From: Rhodothermales bacterium
GTDB taxonomy: Bacteria; Bacteroidota; Rhodothermia; Rhodothermales; Bin80
Direction of reading: 5' to 3'
Assembly (NCBI GenBank): GCA_951812585.1
Contig: OX638318.1
Span: forward strand, 1,982,380-2,046,379
DNA length: 64,000 nucleotides
Shown here: in pieces, positions 43,341 to 52,783 of the stretch
Layout of the letters: every line of letters begins with the position of its first letter
Numbering within the stretch: the stretch's first letter is position 1
Translations under genes and position numbers: made by a program
Notes under the pieces: model-generated
Database searches by the model: none
Seen by the model: the letters and a program-made list of their open reading frames with translations, nothing else
Told to the model about the DNA's origin: nothing

Positions 43341-43620
43341 GGTAGCGAAGCGGCGCTGGCAAGCGGTGTGCCACCGTTATCAGCGCGCAGTGGTGCGAGG
43401 ACATCCGCCGCTGCTTGCAGCAAAATGCCAGCGCATACTGACGCGTCCCGGGGTGAAGGCCTGCGAACAGCCAAAGCCCGGCGCTGGGGCTGTGGCCTTG
43501 AATCAACAGGCAGCGGCAGGCGTTTAGTGCGCGCAGCGCTTAGCCGGTAGCCGCCTAGCGCAGCCCGATGTCGGAGCCCGGCATCTACTGTACTCAGTCT
43601 TTCAGATACCAGCGGAGATT

Positions 43621-44304
43621 ATGGTCAATGACTTTGTCAAGTTTACAAAGAGCTTGCGTCTGCCGAGCAGCATATACGGGCGCGGCATGGGGGATCAGCC
43701 CATCAGTCAGCTCGTCCCTGTCGTAGTAGAGCAAACCGCTCGGGGAGAGCGGGCGTACGACATTTTCAGTCGCCTGCTCAAGGAGCGCATCATCCTGCTC
43801 GGGACTCCCATCAATGATGTGGTGGCCAACCTTACCGTGGCACAGCTCTTGTATCTGACGAGCGAGGACCCGAAGCGGGACATCAACATCTGGATCAATT
43901 CGCCGGGCGGCATGGTCTACAGTGGCTTGGGCATCTACGACACCATGCAGCTGATCTCATGCCCTGTGGTGACCATCTGCGTTGGACTTGCCGCATCGCT
44001 CGGGTCCGTGCTCTTGACGGCAGGCTCCCGGGGGCAGCGATCCGCACTGCCGAATTCGCGCATCATGCTGCACCAGCCTGTGGGCGGCGCTTCGGGCCAA
44101 GCCTCGGACATCGAAATCCAGGCGCGCGAAATCCTGTCGCTCAAGCAGCGACTCTACGAGATATTGGCAGAGCACACGGGCCAGTCCCTGGAGACGATCT
44201 CAAGCGACGCGGACCGGGACTACTGGCTGAGTGCTACGGAAGCAAAAGAGTACGGCCTGATCGACAAAGTGCTGCGACCGGAGGCACCCGAATCGGACAG
44301 CTAA
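43621..44304 (+). CDS. clpP: ATP-dependent Clp protease proteolytic subunit
   Basis: 227 residues. Serine protease triad visible: Ser in [14 protein letters not shown], His in [10 protein letters not shown], Asp in [20 protein letters not shown]. Other blocks: [15 protein letters not shown] and [17 protein letters not shown]. It degrades proteins with a Clp ATPase (ClpX or ClpA, not in the window). The upstream 280 bp show no gene. Confidence 0.93.
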   Translation: MVNDFVKFTKSLRLPSSIYGRGMGDQPISQLVPVVVEQTARGERAYDIFSRLLKERIILLGTPINDVVANLTVAQLLYLTSEDPKRDINIWINSPGGMVYSGLGIYDTMQLISCPVVTICVGLAASLGSVLLTAGSRGQRSALPNSRIMLHQPVGGASGQASDIEIQAREILSLKQRLYEILAEHTGQSLETISSDADRDYWLSATEAKEYGLIDKVLRPEAPESDS

Positions 44305-44371
44305 GCGCCACGTACGTAGTTTGCCCGCATGGGCCTGGAGCCTTCTGCGGCGCAGCGCGTACTGCGATGAG

Positions 44372-44444
44372 TACCGCGTACGGGATTTGAACCCGTGTTA
44401 CCGGCGTGAGAGGCCGGCGTCCTAGACCCCTAGACGAACGCGGC
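44372..44444 (-). tRNA. tRNA-Glu(CUC)
   Basis: 73-nt cloverleaf on the minus strand: acceptor GCCGCGT/ACGCGGT with discriminator A, anticodon stem CCGGC/GCCGG with loop CTCTCAC (anticodon CUC), T arm ACGGG TTCAAAT CCCGT. The CCA end is not encoded, unlike the other two tRNAs here. Glutamate identity follows from the anticodon. Confidence 0.92.
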
Positions 44445-44481
44445 AAGAAGACGCCCAACCGCTCGGGCCCCCTGGGGTTCC

Positions 44482-44510
44482 GGTGCAAGGATCTGCCGCG
44501 GCATTGCACC
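44482..44510. promoter_or_regulatory. Inverted repeat between tRNA-Glu and the cysteine desulfurase gene
   Basis: GGTGCAA and TTGCACC form a perfect 7-bp inverted repeat separated by 15 bp, in the divergent intergenic space. Possible operator or hairpin; no known regulator is assigned. Confidence 0.3.
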
Positions 44511-44603
44511 ATAGAATCCCTACCTTGGCCTTGAACCCGTCTGGTCGGCCCGTTGGGCCTATCGGACACGCAACTCTGCATCCAACAGTAGGAGACTGCT
44601 CCC

Positions 44604-45743
44604 ATGGGACCCGCCATCTACTTGGACTACAACGCGACCACGCCGGTTGATGCGCGCGTTTTGGAAAAGATGCTGCCGTTTTTCACCGAGCACTATGGCA
44701 ACCCTGCCAGTGATCGGCATCCATTCGGGTGGGCGGCTAATGCGGCTGTGGAGGCGGCGCGCCTGCAGGTAGCCGATGCGCTCGGCGTCAAGCCGAATAA
44801 CATCACCTTTACCAGCGGGGCCTCCGAGGGTATTAACACCGCCATCAAGGGAATTGCACGGGCATACGCGGGCCGGGGCCGTCACATCGTCACGGTGCAG
44901 ACCGAGCATGCGGCGACCCTGGGCTGCTGTGCGACCTTGGAAAGGCAGGGCTACAACGTAACCTACCTTCCTGTAGATCAGGACGGGCTGATCGACCGGG
45001 CTGCGCTGGAGTCGTCGCTGACCGACGAAACCATTCTCGTCAGCGTCATGTGGGCGAACAACGAAACCGGGGTCCTGCAGCCCATCGCGGACATAGCGGC
45101 TATGGTGCGCGCGCGCGGAATCTTCTTCATGACGGATGCCACGCAGGCTATCGGCAAAGTGCCGGTGACGGCCAATGATGTGGATGCGCTCGTCTGCTCG
45201 GGCCACAAGCTGTACGGCCCCAAGGGCGTGGGCGTGCTGTACCTGCGAGAGCGGGTTCGCGTCCCTGCGCTCGTGGATGGCGGCGGTCAGGAGCGCGGAC
45301 TGCGCGGCGGCACGCTGAACGTGCCGGGCATTGTCGGCATGGGAGAAGCCTTCGCGCTGGCCTGCAGCTGCTGCGCAGATAATGCGGCGCGCATGCGTGG
45401 GCTGCGCGACACGTTTGAGTCTGTGCTCTGCGCGTCGCTGCCTGGCATTCGCTTCAATGGGCAACGTGCACCGCGCCTGCCTAATACCTCCAACGTGATA
45501 TTCCCAGGGGAAAAGTGCGAGCATCTGCTGATGAGCTCTTTAAGCGAGGTGGCCATCAGTCCAGCGAGCGCTTGCGCATCCGGCATTGCGGGGATGAGTC
45601 ATGTCCTGCACGCCATGGGCGTGACCGCAGGCGAAGCCCTGCGTACAGCGCGCATCAGTCTGGGCATTGCCACTACGGAAGAAGACATCAGGCGTGCGGC
45701 AGGCGTCATGATCGCTGCCGTACGCCAACTGGAAGCTGCATAG
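44604..45743 (+). CDS. Cysteine desulfurase (NifS/IscS type)
   Basis: 379 residues, class V PLP enzyme. The start IYLDYNATTPVDARVLEKMLP and HAATLGCC region fit the family; the PLP lysine is in CSGHKLYGPKGVG (near residue 200), and the catalytic cysteine in SPASACASG (near residue 325) provides persulfide for Fe-S clusters and thio-modified tRNA. A DUF2480 gene follows 5 bp downstream. Confidence 0.92.
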   Translation: MGPAIYLDYNATTPVDARVLEKMLPFFTEHYGNPASDRHPFGWAANAAVEAARLQVADALGVKPNNITFTSGASEGINTAIKGIARAYAGRGRHIVTVQTEHAATLGCCATLERQGYNVTYLPVDQDGLIDRAALESSLTDETILVSVMWANNETGVLQPIADIAAMVRARGIFFMTDATQAIGKVPVTANDVDALVCSGHKLYGPKGVGVLYLRERVRVPALVDGGGQERGLRGGTLNVPGIVGMGEAFALACSCCADNAARMRGLRDTFESVLCASLPGIRFNGQRAPRLPNTSNVIFPGEKCEHLLMSSLSEVAISPASACASGIAGMSHVLHAMGVTAGEALRTARISLGIATTEEDIRRAAGVMIAAVRQLEAA

Positions 45744-45748
45744 CATCT

Positions 45749-46243
45749 ATGGAAATCGTCAACAGAGTGCAGCAAAGCGACATCCTCGTGTACAACCTGT
45801 CGTCGCTGTGGGATGGCGCACCCGTAGTGGAGCTTGATCTGGCACCATTTCTCGAGGCAGGTCTCGTGCTGCGCGAAAAGAACTTTCGCCGCATGGTCAA
45901 TGAGCACGCCTGGGCACGTTATGCAGGCAAGCATGTTGCGCTGTGCTGCACGACGGATGCCATCGTGCCGACCTGGGCCTACCTACTCATTGCTTCCAGG
46001 CTGGGTCAGGCACGTTCGGTGGCAGCCGGACGACGGGCCGACGCCGTCGACACATATTTTGCCCGTGCGCTGGAGCAAGAAGACTGGTCCCGTTTCCAGA
46101 ACCGTATCGTAGTCATCAAGGGCTGCGGTTCGGATGTTGTGCCGCGCAGCGCATACGTCACGGCTATGCGCAAGCTGATGCCCATAGCACGCAAGGTGAT
46201 GTATGGCGAGCCCTGTTCGGCCGTTCCCCTATATCGTCGCTGA
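45749..46243 (+). CDS. DUF2480 family protein
   Basis: 164 residues and a full match to this Bacteroidota-restricted family: EIVNRVQQSDILVYNLSSLW, then LVLREKNFRRMVNEHAW, VALCCTTDAIVPTWAYLLIA, VVIKGCGSDVVPRSAYV and the ending VMYGEPCSAVPLYRR. Conserved cysteines (CC, GC, PCS) suggest metal or persulfide handling. The function is unknown, but it lies in an operon with a cysteine desulfurase, 5 bp after it. Its TGA overlaps the next ATG by one base. Confidence 0.88.
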   Translation: MEIVNRVQQSDILVYNLSSLWDGAPVVELDLAPFLEAGLVLREKNFRRMVNEHAWARYAGKHVALCCTTDAIVPTWAYLLIASRLGQARSVAAGRRADAVDTYFARALEQEDWSRFQNRIVVIKGCGSDVVPRSAYVTAMRKLMPIARKVMYGEPCSAVPLYRR

Positions 46244-47001
46244 TGCAGATAGATCTTTCTGGCAAGGTTGTTCTCATCACCGGTGCCAGCCGTGGCATTG
46301 GGAAGGCAGTGGCCGCCGGGGTGGCGCAGGCTGGCGGCACCGTAGCCATCCATTACCGCAAAAGCCGTGCGGCCGCCGCTCACCTTGCGCAGGTGCTCGG
46401 CCATGGTGCGCGCGACTTTCAGGCAGACCTCAGCCGCATAACAGCGTGCGAACGTCTGTTCCGCGAAGTCATCGACCATTTCGGCAGGCTAGATGTGCTG
46501 ATCAACAATGCCGGCGTTGCGGTGCATACACCGCTGGATGCGCCCACGGACACATGGCGCAGCGATTGGGCGCGCACCATGCATGTCAATCTTCGGGCCG
46601 CCGAGCTCTTGTGCAGAATGGCGCTGCGTCACTTCAGAAGCCGCGGCGGCGGGCGCATCATCAATGTGGCGTCACGCGCTGCATTCCGCGGGGACACGCC
46701 GGCGTATATGACCTATGCAGCATCCAAGGCCGGCCTTGTCGCCCTGACGCGCACCATCGCGCGCGCCTACGGGAAGGAGAACGTATGCGCCTTTGTGATC
46801 GCGCCGGGGTTTGTGCGGACCGATATGGCGAAGGACTCCATTGACGAATACGGAGAGGATCATGTGCTGGGCGATTTGGGGCTGAACCGCTTGACCGAGC
46901 CGGAGGATGTGGCGCCCATCGTTGCGCTGCTCGCTAGCGGTCTTGCGGACCATGCAACCGGCGCGTCTATTGACATCAATGCCGCCAGTTATGTGCACTA
47001 G
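46243..47001 (+). CDS. Short-chain dehydrogenase/reductase (FabG-like)
   Basis: 252 residues. Classical SDR: VLITGASRGIGKAVAAG (cofactor), NNAGVAVH, INVASRAAFRG with the catalytic Ser, and YMTYAASKAGLVALTRT with Tyr-x3-Lys. NADPH preference is suggested by HYRKSRAA after strand 2. Likely a 3-oxoacyl-ACP reductase or related ketoreductase. Translationally coupled to DUF2480 through TGATG. Confidence 0.87.
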   Translation: MQIDLSGKVVLITGASRGIGKAVAAGVAQAGGTVAIHYRKSRAAAAHLAQVLGHGARDFQADLSRITACERLFREVIDHFGRLDVLINNAGVAVHTPLDAPTDTWRSDWARTMHVNLRAAELLCRMALRHFRSRGGGRIINVASRAAFRGDTPAYMTYAASKAGLVALTRTIARAYGKENVCAFVIAPGFVRTDMAKDSIDEYGEDHVLGDLGLNRLTEPEDVAPIVALLASGLADHATGASIDINAASYVH

Positions 47002-47336
47002 CGGTATCTGCGCCAAATCAGGCCGGAGCCGCTCAGCAGGCGCAAGCCTGGCTTGCCGGCACTCTGCTGGGTCATGGCACAGTCAAGCAGCGCGTTTGGA
47101 TGAGTAGCGCCGAGTGGTGCACAGTCCTTGTGAACCGCCGCCGCGAATGCCTAGGGGCTTTCGTGCCATACTCCATGGTGCCGCTGCCTGTATCCCAACC
47201 GCGCGGGCAGGGCCACCCAAGCGGGCGTACGCCATTTGGGCATGTGCAGCTTAGCAAACGGCGGGTGCGCAGGAACTTTGCAGCACTGAGCGTTTTGGGT
47301 ATCCATTAGCTCAACGGTGTATTTCCCGTACCCGCT
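47002..47336. other. Intergenic region upstream of the ECF sigma operon
   Basis: 335 bp with no credible gene on either strand. It should hold the promoter of the sigma/anti-sigma/receptor operon; the last ~60 bp before 47337 are less GC-rich, but I could not assign -35/-10 boxes. Confidence 0.4.
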
Positions 47337-47909
47337 ATGGTGGATCTGACGACAGAGCGTTTCAGCGCATGGAGCCGCGCGCTGCGCGACTCGGATCAGA
47401 GGGCCTATACGGAGCTTTTTGAGGCAACGTACAGCGGCTTGTTCCGCTATGCCTGCTACATAACGCGCAATGAACAGGTGGCATACGATGTGCTGCAGGA
47501 TGTGTATATGAAGCTCTGGCAGATTCGCGGCAAATTGGACCCGGCACGATCACTCAAGGCACTTCTGTATATGATGGTGCGCAACTGTGCCCTGAATGCA
47601 ATGCGCCGCAGCGCCAACCAGAAGGAGATTTCACTGGAAGCTGGCGTTGATTTTTACCCCTCGCCCAACCAGCAAGACCTGCAATACGAGGCGGACCAGC
47701 TCAACAAGCAAATCCGCGCTTGGATTATGGAGTTGCCCAAGCGGCGCCGGGAGGCATTTCTGCTCAGCCGCTATGAAGAGCTGAGCCATGTGGAAGTAGC
47801 CGAGGTGATGGGCGTGGCCCCCAAGACGGTAAACAATCATATTGTGCTCGCGCTTTCGCACCTGCGCAGCAGATTGCACATGTACTTGCGCGAGCCTGTG
47901 ACGTTATGA
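47337..47909 (+). CDS. ECF RNA polymerase sigma factor (FecI-like)
   Basis: 190 residues. Region 2 (AYTELFEATYSGLFRYACYI, then VLQDVYMKLWQIR) and region 4 (MELPKRRREAFLLSRYEELSHVEVAEVMGVAPKTVNNHI) are clear. The type found in Bacteroidota is controlled by a FecR anti-sigma factor that senses an occupied TonB-dependent receptor. Its stop overlaps the FecR start (ATGA), so the ratio is fixed by coupling. Confidence 0.92.
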   Translation: MVDLTTERFSAWSRALRDSDQRAYTELFEATYSGLFRYACYITRNEQVAYDVLQDVYMKLWQIRGKLDPARSLKALLYMMVRNCALNAMRRSANQKEISLEAGVDFYPSPNQQDLQYEADQLNKQIRAWIMELPKRRREAFLLSRYEELSHVEVAEVMGVAPKTVNNHIVLALSHLRSRLHMYLREPVTL

Positions 47910-48784
47910 CTACGAATCATTCGCTGCCAGTTGGGCTGCAAATAGGCGCGGACGTCGACTTCTCCATGGAGGAGCTGGCGGAAACGTGGGCGCTGGCAGC
48001 GGACGCCAGTCCGCTGGGCGCGGCCCCCGACCCCGCGCGCATAGAAACCATGCGGCGCACGCTGATCGAGCACAGCCGCGCACTGCGGCTGGTGCCTCGC
48101 AGGTACTATTGGGCGGTGGCAGCCAGCGTGGTGCTGCTCATCTGCGCAGGTGTCTTTACCCTCTCGCGGCCAATTCAGCTCACAGCAACGGCTGCTTTGG
48201 ATGCCGAGCTGCCAGACGGGTCCAGCGTGGCATTGTCAGCTGAATCGGAGCTGCGCTACCATCGCCGGTTTGGCCGCGCCCACCGGAATCTGGCCATGGA
48301 AGGCGCCGCGCTGTTTGATGTACACACCAGTCCGATCCCTTTCGTTGTTGCAATCCGCGACGTAACGGTAACGGCGGAAGGCACAAGATTCAGCGTGGAC
48401 GCGACCGACCAGGGTACCACGGTGTATGTCGCCGAGGGCACCGTAGCTGTCGCCTCGCAGGGGGATACGCGCCGCCTGCATGCAGGTGAAGGCGTCCGCG
48501 TAGAAGTGGGCACAGGCAACTTCAGTGCGCTGGCAGTGCCTGGCCAGACCTCCACGGAGTTATTCATTCACATCAAGCAGCCACTCGGTGTGATGTTTGA
48601 TGCCGTGGAAGACCGCTTTGACATTGAAATCATCGCAGAAGAGAGCATTCGCCAGCATGTGCACAACTTCAAGCACGAGGTCACGACCGTGGAAACGCTC
48701 ATCAGTGATCTCTGCCGCAGCGTAACGTCCATGACGCTACGGTACCGCAGCACTGCCGCGGGCTTCGAAATCCTGGAAGAGTAG
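47906..48784 (+). CDS. FecR-type anti-sigma factor / signal transducer
   Basis: 292 residues. Cytoplasmic N-terminal part (~65 residues), one membrane helix (WAVAASVVLLICAGVFTL), then a periplasmic FecR domain (LPDGSSVALSAESELRYHRRF, VAIRDVTVTAEGTRFSV) and a C-terminal DUF4974/STN-like domain (QPLGVMFDAVEDRFDIEI). It holds the sigma factor until the receptor's signalling domain contacts it. Lies between the sigma gene and the receptor gene. Confidence 0.9.
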   Translation: MTTNHSLPVGLQIGADVDFSMEELAETWALAADASPLGAAPDPARIETMRRTLIEHSRALRLVPRRYYWAVAASVVLLICAGVFTLSRPIQLTATAALDAELPDGSSVALSAESELRYHRRFGRAHRNLAMEGAALFDVHTSPIPFVVAIRDVTVTAEGTRFSVDATDQGTTVYVAEGTVAVASQGDTRRLHAGEGVRVEVGTGNFSALAVPGQTSTELFIHIKQPLGVMFDAVEDRFDIEIIAEESIRQHVHNFKHEVTTVETLISDLCRSVTSMTLRYRSTAAGFEILEE

Positions 48785-48789
48785 CCGCC

Positions 48790-51690
48790 GTGCGGTGTGC
48801 ATGGCCATCAGCGGGGCGGCAGCTTCTGGCGCTTTTGTGCCTGCTTGCGCTGGCATCGTCATCGCGCGCTCAGCGCGCGTACGATGTGGTTCTGCAAGGC
48901 GTGCCGCTTGAGGAAGCGCTGACCGAGCTTATGACCCGCACCGACCTGGTGCTGGGATTTGATCAGCGGCTCGTTGCTGGCAAGTGGACCAACTGCGTCA
49001 CCTACGAGGCCACCGGCGAAGAGGCTTTGCAGTGCGTCTTGCAAGGGACCGGGTTGGACTATTTTCGGCTTCCCTCGGGCCTCTATGTGATCACAGAGCG
49101 TGCAGAAGCCCGCATACGGTACGGCGCCTTGCATGGCGTTGTCGTGGATGACCGGACGGGCGAACCGTTGGAGCATGCGCACATCATGCTCCACCCAGGA
49201 AGCGGAACAACCTCAAACCAGGATGGGCGTTTCATCTTCTCCAACCTGGAGCCGGGGCTCTATGCAGTTACGACCTCCTATATAGGCTACTCCAGCCCGT
49301 TGGTGTATGTGCGGGTTGTGCCGGACAGCGTGGCGCAAACCCGCCTCGGCCTGCGCCAAGAGGTGATTGTCGAGCGAACACCCATCGTGGTAAACGGTCT
49401 GGCTTGGCGCGTGCCCTCCGACACGCTGGGACAGCAGTCGCTGGATCGCGATGCCTTGTATCGGGCATCCGGAGGCCTGTTGCCTGAGGTGGGACGGGCA
49501 CTGTCCACCATGGTTGGCGTGCGGCTCAATGATGCCACGGCCGATCTGCATATCCAAAGCAGCGGCTCCGGGGAGCATCAGTATCGTCTCGACGGTGCGC
49601 CGGTCTTTGTACCCGTCAGTATTGGCGGCTTGGTCGGGCCGTTCAGCACCTACGCATTAAGCCGTCTGACGGTACACAAGACCGGGTTTGGCGCAGACAT
49701 TGGCAGCCAGACTGCGGGTGTTATCGCGGCCACGCACGCCTTGGGCTTGCGTTCGGGTCGCCACATCGATGTGCATGTGGATCCCATGAGCATCAACGCC
49801 CGGGCGAGCCACAGCTTGAAAGATGGCTCCGCGATCATGGCGGCGGGCCGCATTGGTCTCTGGGACGTGTACGCGCCGCCTTCCGTTCATGGTATGCTGC
49901 GGCGATGGAATCAGACCGACCAGTTCATGTATTCCGCCTTCCGCGCGGTGCCGCAGCCGATCACATCGGGGATCAACGTCTTCGATGAATCGCTGGCTTC
50001 ACTGGATCCGGGGCTGCATTTTTCCGATGTACACTTTGCGCTGCGCAAGCGCTATAACGTATTGAGCAGCGTGCACGCCTCGGCGTACTGGGGGCGGCGG
50101 CAACTGGAAAGCCAGGAGCATCCTGCAGGCACCGGCTATATCCCCATCTCTGATCTGCTGCGGCAGACCGCGCCCGGGGTGCAGGACAACTACGTGTGGG
50201 ACAATTTTACCGGGCAGATCCGGTACGAAGCCGTGGCAGGCACGCGCATCATGGCCTCTGCCCAGGCGCGTGCGAGTCTATTTCGCCTGCAACATGGCAT
50301 CACCACGGCCAAGATTACGCAGCAAGCCGTGATGAGCAATGAAAGCCTGTCCTCTCAGATTGACCTGAGAGACGACAATGGCAATCGTGTACGGGAATTC
50401 GGCTTGGCTGGACGCCTTACGTATGCCCTCTGGCGCGGCTGGAATGTTGAGGCGGGCCTTGAGCCAGCGTATACACACAGTCGCTTTCTGGTGAATGGAA
50501 CGCGCACGGCGCCGATTGCACATGAACACGGCACATGGCGCATGGAAAGCTTTCTGCAGAATCGCATTCCTATCAACGAGCGCCTGACAGTGGATGCGGG
50601 GACGCGGGTCACCTATCTGTATTCACGCCGTTCGTGGTATGCCGAGCCGCGGCTGTCGGTGCGCTACGACGTTTCGGAGAGTCGCTTCGGGCCCTGGTCT
50701 GCGCGCTTGGCCACGGGCCTATACCGGCAGTACGTCACGCAGTTTGATGTCACCAGTCGCAGCGCCCGTGCACTGCGGTCATCCAGCCGCATGTGGATGG
50801 CGCTGGACAAAACGGTGGCACCACCCAAGGCTGCACACGTCAGCCTGGAGGGGGTTGTGCGTCCTTCCCGAGGCTGGTCGGTACATGCAGAAGCCTATTT
50901 CAAGCGATTGATGCACCTGCTGTCGATCAACTACGCGACCCCCGTTTCCAGTTCCGTCGCTACGGAGTTTGCGGAAAACAGTACAGACTTGTCTTCGTTC
51001 ATCAGCGAAGGCACCTTGCTGCCCAGTCAGCTCCAGTCCACGTTTCTCAGTCCAGGCAGCGGGCATGCGTATGGCGTAGGTGTTCGCACCGAGAAGCGCT
51101 TGCAGAGATTGCAGCTGAAAGCCGGCTACGAATTCAGCCGAACGGCGCGCAGCTTTGGGGCGCAGTTTGAGGGGCGCACCATAGCAGCTCCGTGGAATGA
51201 GCCGCATCGCCTGGAATTCGAGGCCGACTTCTTCGCCACGCGCAACCTGGTCTCGCAGGTGCGGTGGTACAGCATCTGGGGCCGGACATGGGGATTCCGG
51301 CAGTCCTACTACGACTTTCTTGGTGCCTACGGGCAGCAGCTTCTGGAGCTATTGGAAACGCCGCGGGTGGACGTATCCCCTTCCGGTTTTGACCTCTTGA
51401 GCGTACCGATCGTCGTGGACCACATCCGCGCCTACCGACTGGAGCATCCGGAAGAGCATCGCCTGCCCGCTGTGCATCAGCTGGACCTCAGCATTGCGTA
51501 CACGCAGCACCTGCGCACGATGCGTATGCAGGTTCGGGCCGATGCCATCAATATCCTGGGTTTCAACAATGTTGCGGACTGGGGACTGGTTGCTGATCCA
51601 GATGCACCCGCAGACGACGCGCTACTGGTCATCTCCGAACGATCCACGCTCCCCATCACGCCATCGTTGGCGCTGAGACTAATCTGGTAG
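48790..51690 (+). CDS. TonB-dependent receptor with STN and carboxypeptidase-like domains
   Basis: 966 residues from a GTG, with a signal peptide (LLALLCLLALASSSRA). Order: STN signalling domain (~30-100: VVLQGVPLEEALTELM), a carboxypeptidase-regulatory-like beta-sandwich (~115-200: LHGVVVDDRTGEPLEHAHIM), plug (~230-330), and an outer-membrane beta-barrel to the end (SLALRLIW, with the C-terminal aromatic). It probably imports a metal chelate or other scarce nutrient and signals through FecR. The 3' end overlaps lspA by 12 bp. Confidence 0.87.
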   Translation: MRCAWPSAGRQLLALLCLLALASSSRAQRAYDVVLQGVPLEEALTELMTRTDLVLGFDQRLVAGKWTNCVTYEATGEEALQCVLQGTGLDYFRLPSGLYVITERAEARIRYGALHGVVVDDRTGEPLEHAHIMLHPGSGTTSNQDGRFIFSNLEPGLYAVTTSYIGYSSPLVYVRVVPDSVAQTRLGLRQEVIVERTPIVVNGLAWRVPSDTLGQQSLDRDALYRASGGLLPEVGRALSTMVGVRLNDATADLHIQSSGSGEHQYRLDGAPVFVPVSIGGLVGPFSTYALSRLTVHKTGFGADIGSQTAGVIAATHALGLRSGRHIDVHVDPMSINARASHSLKDGSAIMAAGRIGLWDVYAPPSVHGMLRRWNQTDQFMYSAFRAVPQPITSGINVFDESLASLDPGLHFSDVHFALRKRYNVLSSVHASAYWGRRQLESQEHPAGTGYIPISDLLRQTAPGVQDNYVWDNFTGQIRYEAVAGTRIMASAQARASLFRLQHGITTAKITQQAVMSNESLSSQIDLRDDNGNRVREFGLAGRLTYALWRGWNVEAGLEPAYTHSRFLVNGTRTAPIAHEHGTWRMESFLQNRIPINERLTVDAGTRVTYLYSRRSWYAEPRLSVRYDVSESRFGPWSARLATGLYRQYVTQFDVTSRSARALRSSSRMWMALDKTVAPPKAAHVSLEGVVRPSRGWSVHAEAYFKRLMHLLSINYATPVSSSVATEFAENSTDLSSFISEGTLLPSQLQSTFLSPGSGHAYGVGVRTEKRLQRLQLKAGYEFSRTARSFGAQFEGRTIAAPWNEPHRLEFEADFFATRNLVSQVRWYSIWGRTWGFRQSYYDFLGAYGQQLLELLETPRVDVSPSGFDLLSVPIVVDHIRAYRLEHPEEHRLPAVHQLDLSIAYTQHLRTMRMQVRADAINILGFNNVADWGLVADPDAPADDALLVISERSTLPITPSLALRLIW

Positions 51691-52332
51691 CGGCGCTTCT
51701 TCGGCCGCGAAGGCCGGCCCCCCCGCTGCGCTCCTATCCGATTTCGCATTGGCCGCCTCAACCTCTGCGTTGGCCGCCGCCTCCCCTTCGGCCAATCGCC
51801 GAAGGTGGAACTGCTTCTGGAATATCAATACGCCCGCAACGCCGCCGCAGATAGCGATGTCGGCCACGTTGAAGATCGGAAACAGCGCAAGGTATTCTCC
51901 GCCGATCAGCGGTATGTCACCAGGCACCAGGCCCGACCAGATGTTGAAGTGTATGAAGTCCACCACGCGCCCCTCAAAGAAGGGGCCGTACTCAAAGATC
52001 AGGCCGTAGAAGAGCCGGTCCACAATGTTGCCGATGGCACCGCCGAGGATCGCGGCCAGGCACATCGTGTAGGGCGCGTACCCCTTCCGAACGCGGAGCA
52101 GGTAGACGATAATCAGTATCGTCGCAATCACGGAGCAGGCTGTGACGACGCTCGTGGAGCCTGGCATGATCCCGAAGGCCATGCCCGGATTCTCGGTATA
52201 GGTGAGCTGCAGCCAATCGCCCAGTACGCCAATGGATTCCCGGGGGCCGGTGGTGCCCATGTTTATCCGCACGACGATCTTGGTGACCTGATCCAGCACC
52301 AAAACGCTCAGCGCGATCCAGACAAGCCGCAT
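51679..52332 (-). CDS. lspA: Lipoprotein signal peptidase
   Basis: 217 residues, four membrane helices. The two catalytic aspartates are in GNIVDRLFYG and FNVADIAICGG; FENPGMAFG-type block present as YTENPGMAFGIMP. It cleaves prolipoproteins such as those at 4305 and 61189. The C-terminus has a ~50-residue Ala/Glu-rich hydrophilic tail not needed for catalysis. Order ileS - dksA-like - lspA on this strand. Confidence 0.93.
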   Translation of the reverse strand: MRLVWIALSVLVLDQVTKIVVRINMGTTGPRESIGVLGDWLQLTYTENPGMAFGIMPGSTSVVTACSVIATILIIVYLLRVRKGYAPYTMCLAAILGGAIGNIVDRLFYGLIFEYGPFFEGRVVDFIHFNIWSGLVPGDIPLIGGEYLALFPIFNVADIAICGGVAGVLIFQKQFHLRRLAEGEAAANAEVEAANAKSDRSAAGGPAFAAEEAPLPD

Positions 52333-52345
52333 AGAGCTCCAGTGC

Positions 52346-52762
52346 TTACTTGCGCTGCTTCAGCTTGGCTTCCACGGAAAGCTCAGTATGAGGAACCGCC
52401 ATGAGCCGTTCCTTGGCGATCACTTTACCGGTGACCTTGCAAATGCCGTAGGTCTTGTTGTTGATGCGGTCCAAGGCCCGATCCAAATAGCTGATAAACT
52501 TCTGCTGGCGGGCAATCATCAGGTAGAGTTTCTCGCGTTCCATCGCATCCGTACCCGCGTCCGCCATGTGCAGGCTATATGCTGAATCATTGGCAGACTG
52601 TTCGCGGGCGTCTTCGATCTGGAGTTGCAAACACTCCTTGTCATTGTGTGCGGCCTGCCGCTTCTTCAGAATGATCTGCCTGAAAAACTCCAGTTCTTCG
52701 TCGCTGAAGGGCGAGGTTGACACCGCACTACTCTGCGTTGCAGGGCTTTTGGTGGTTGCCAT
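52346..52762 (-). CDS. DksA/TraR-family protein with reduced zinc finger
   Basis: 138 residues. A coiled-coil N-terminal half (EELEFFRQIILKKRQAAHND ... EREKLYLMIARQQKFI) leads to the DksA C-terminal block NKTYGICKVTGKVIAKERL and AVPHTEL. Only one cysteine remains of the four zinc ligands, which is common in Bacteroidota members. DksA-type proteins bind the RNA polymerase secondary channel. Lies between ileS and lspA with gaps of 13-21 bp. Confidence 0.88.
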   Translation of the reverse strand: MATTKSPATQSSAVSTSPFSDEELEFFRQIILKKRQAAHNDKECLQLQIEDAREQSANDSAYSLHMADAGTDAMEREKLYLMIARQQKFISYLDRALDRINNKTYGICKVTGKVIAKERLMAVPHTELSVEAKLKQRK

Positions 52763-52783
52763 GGCACTGTCGTTATTGTGTGG

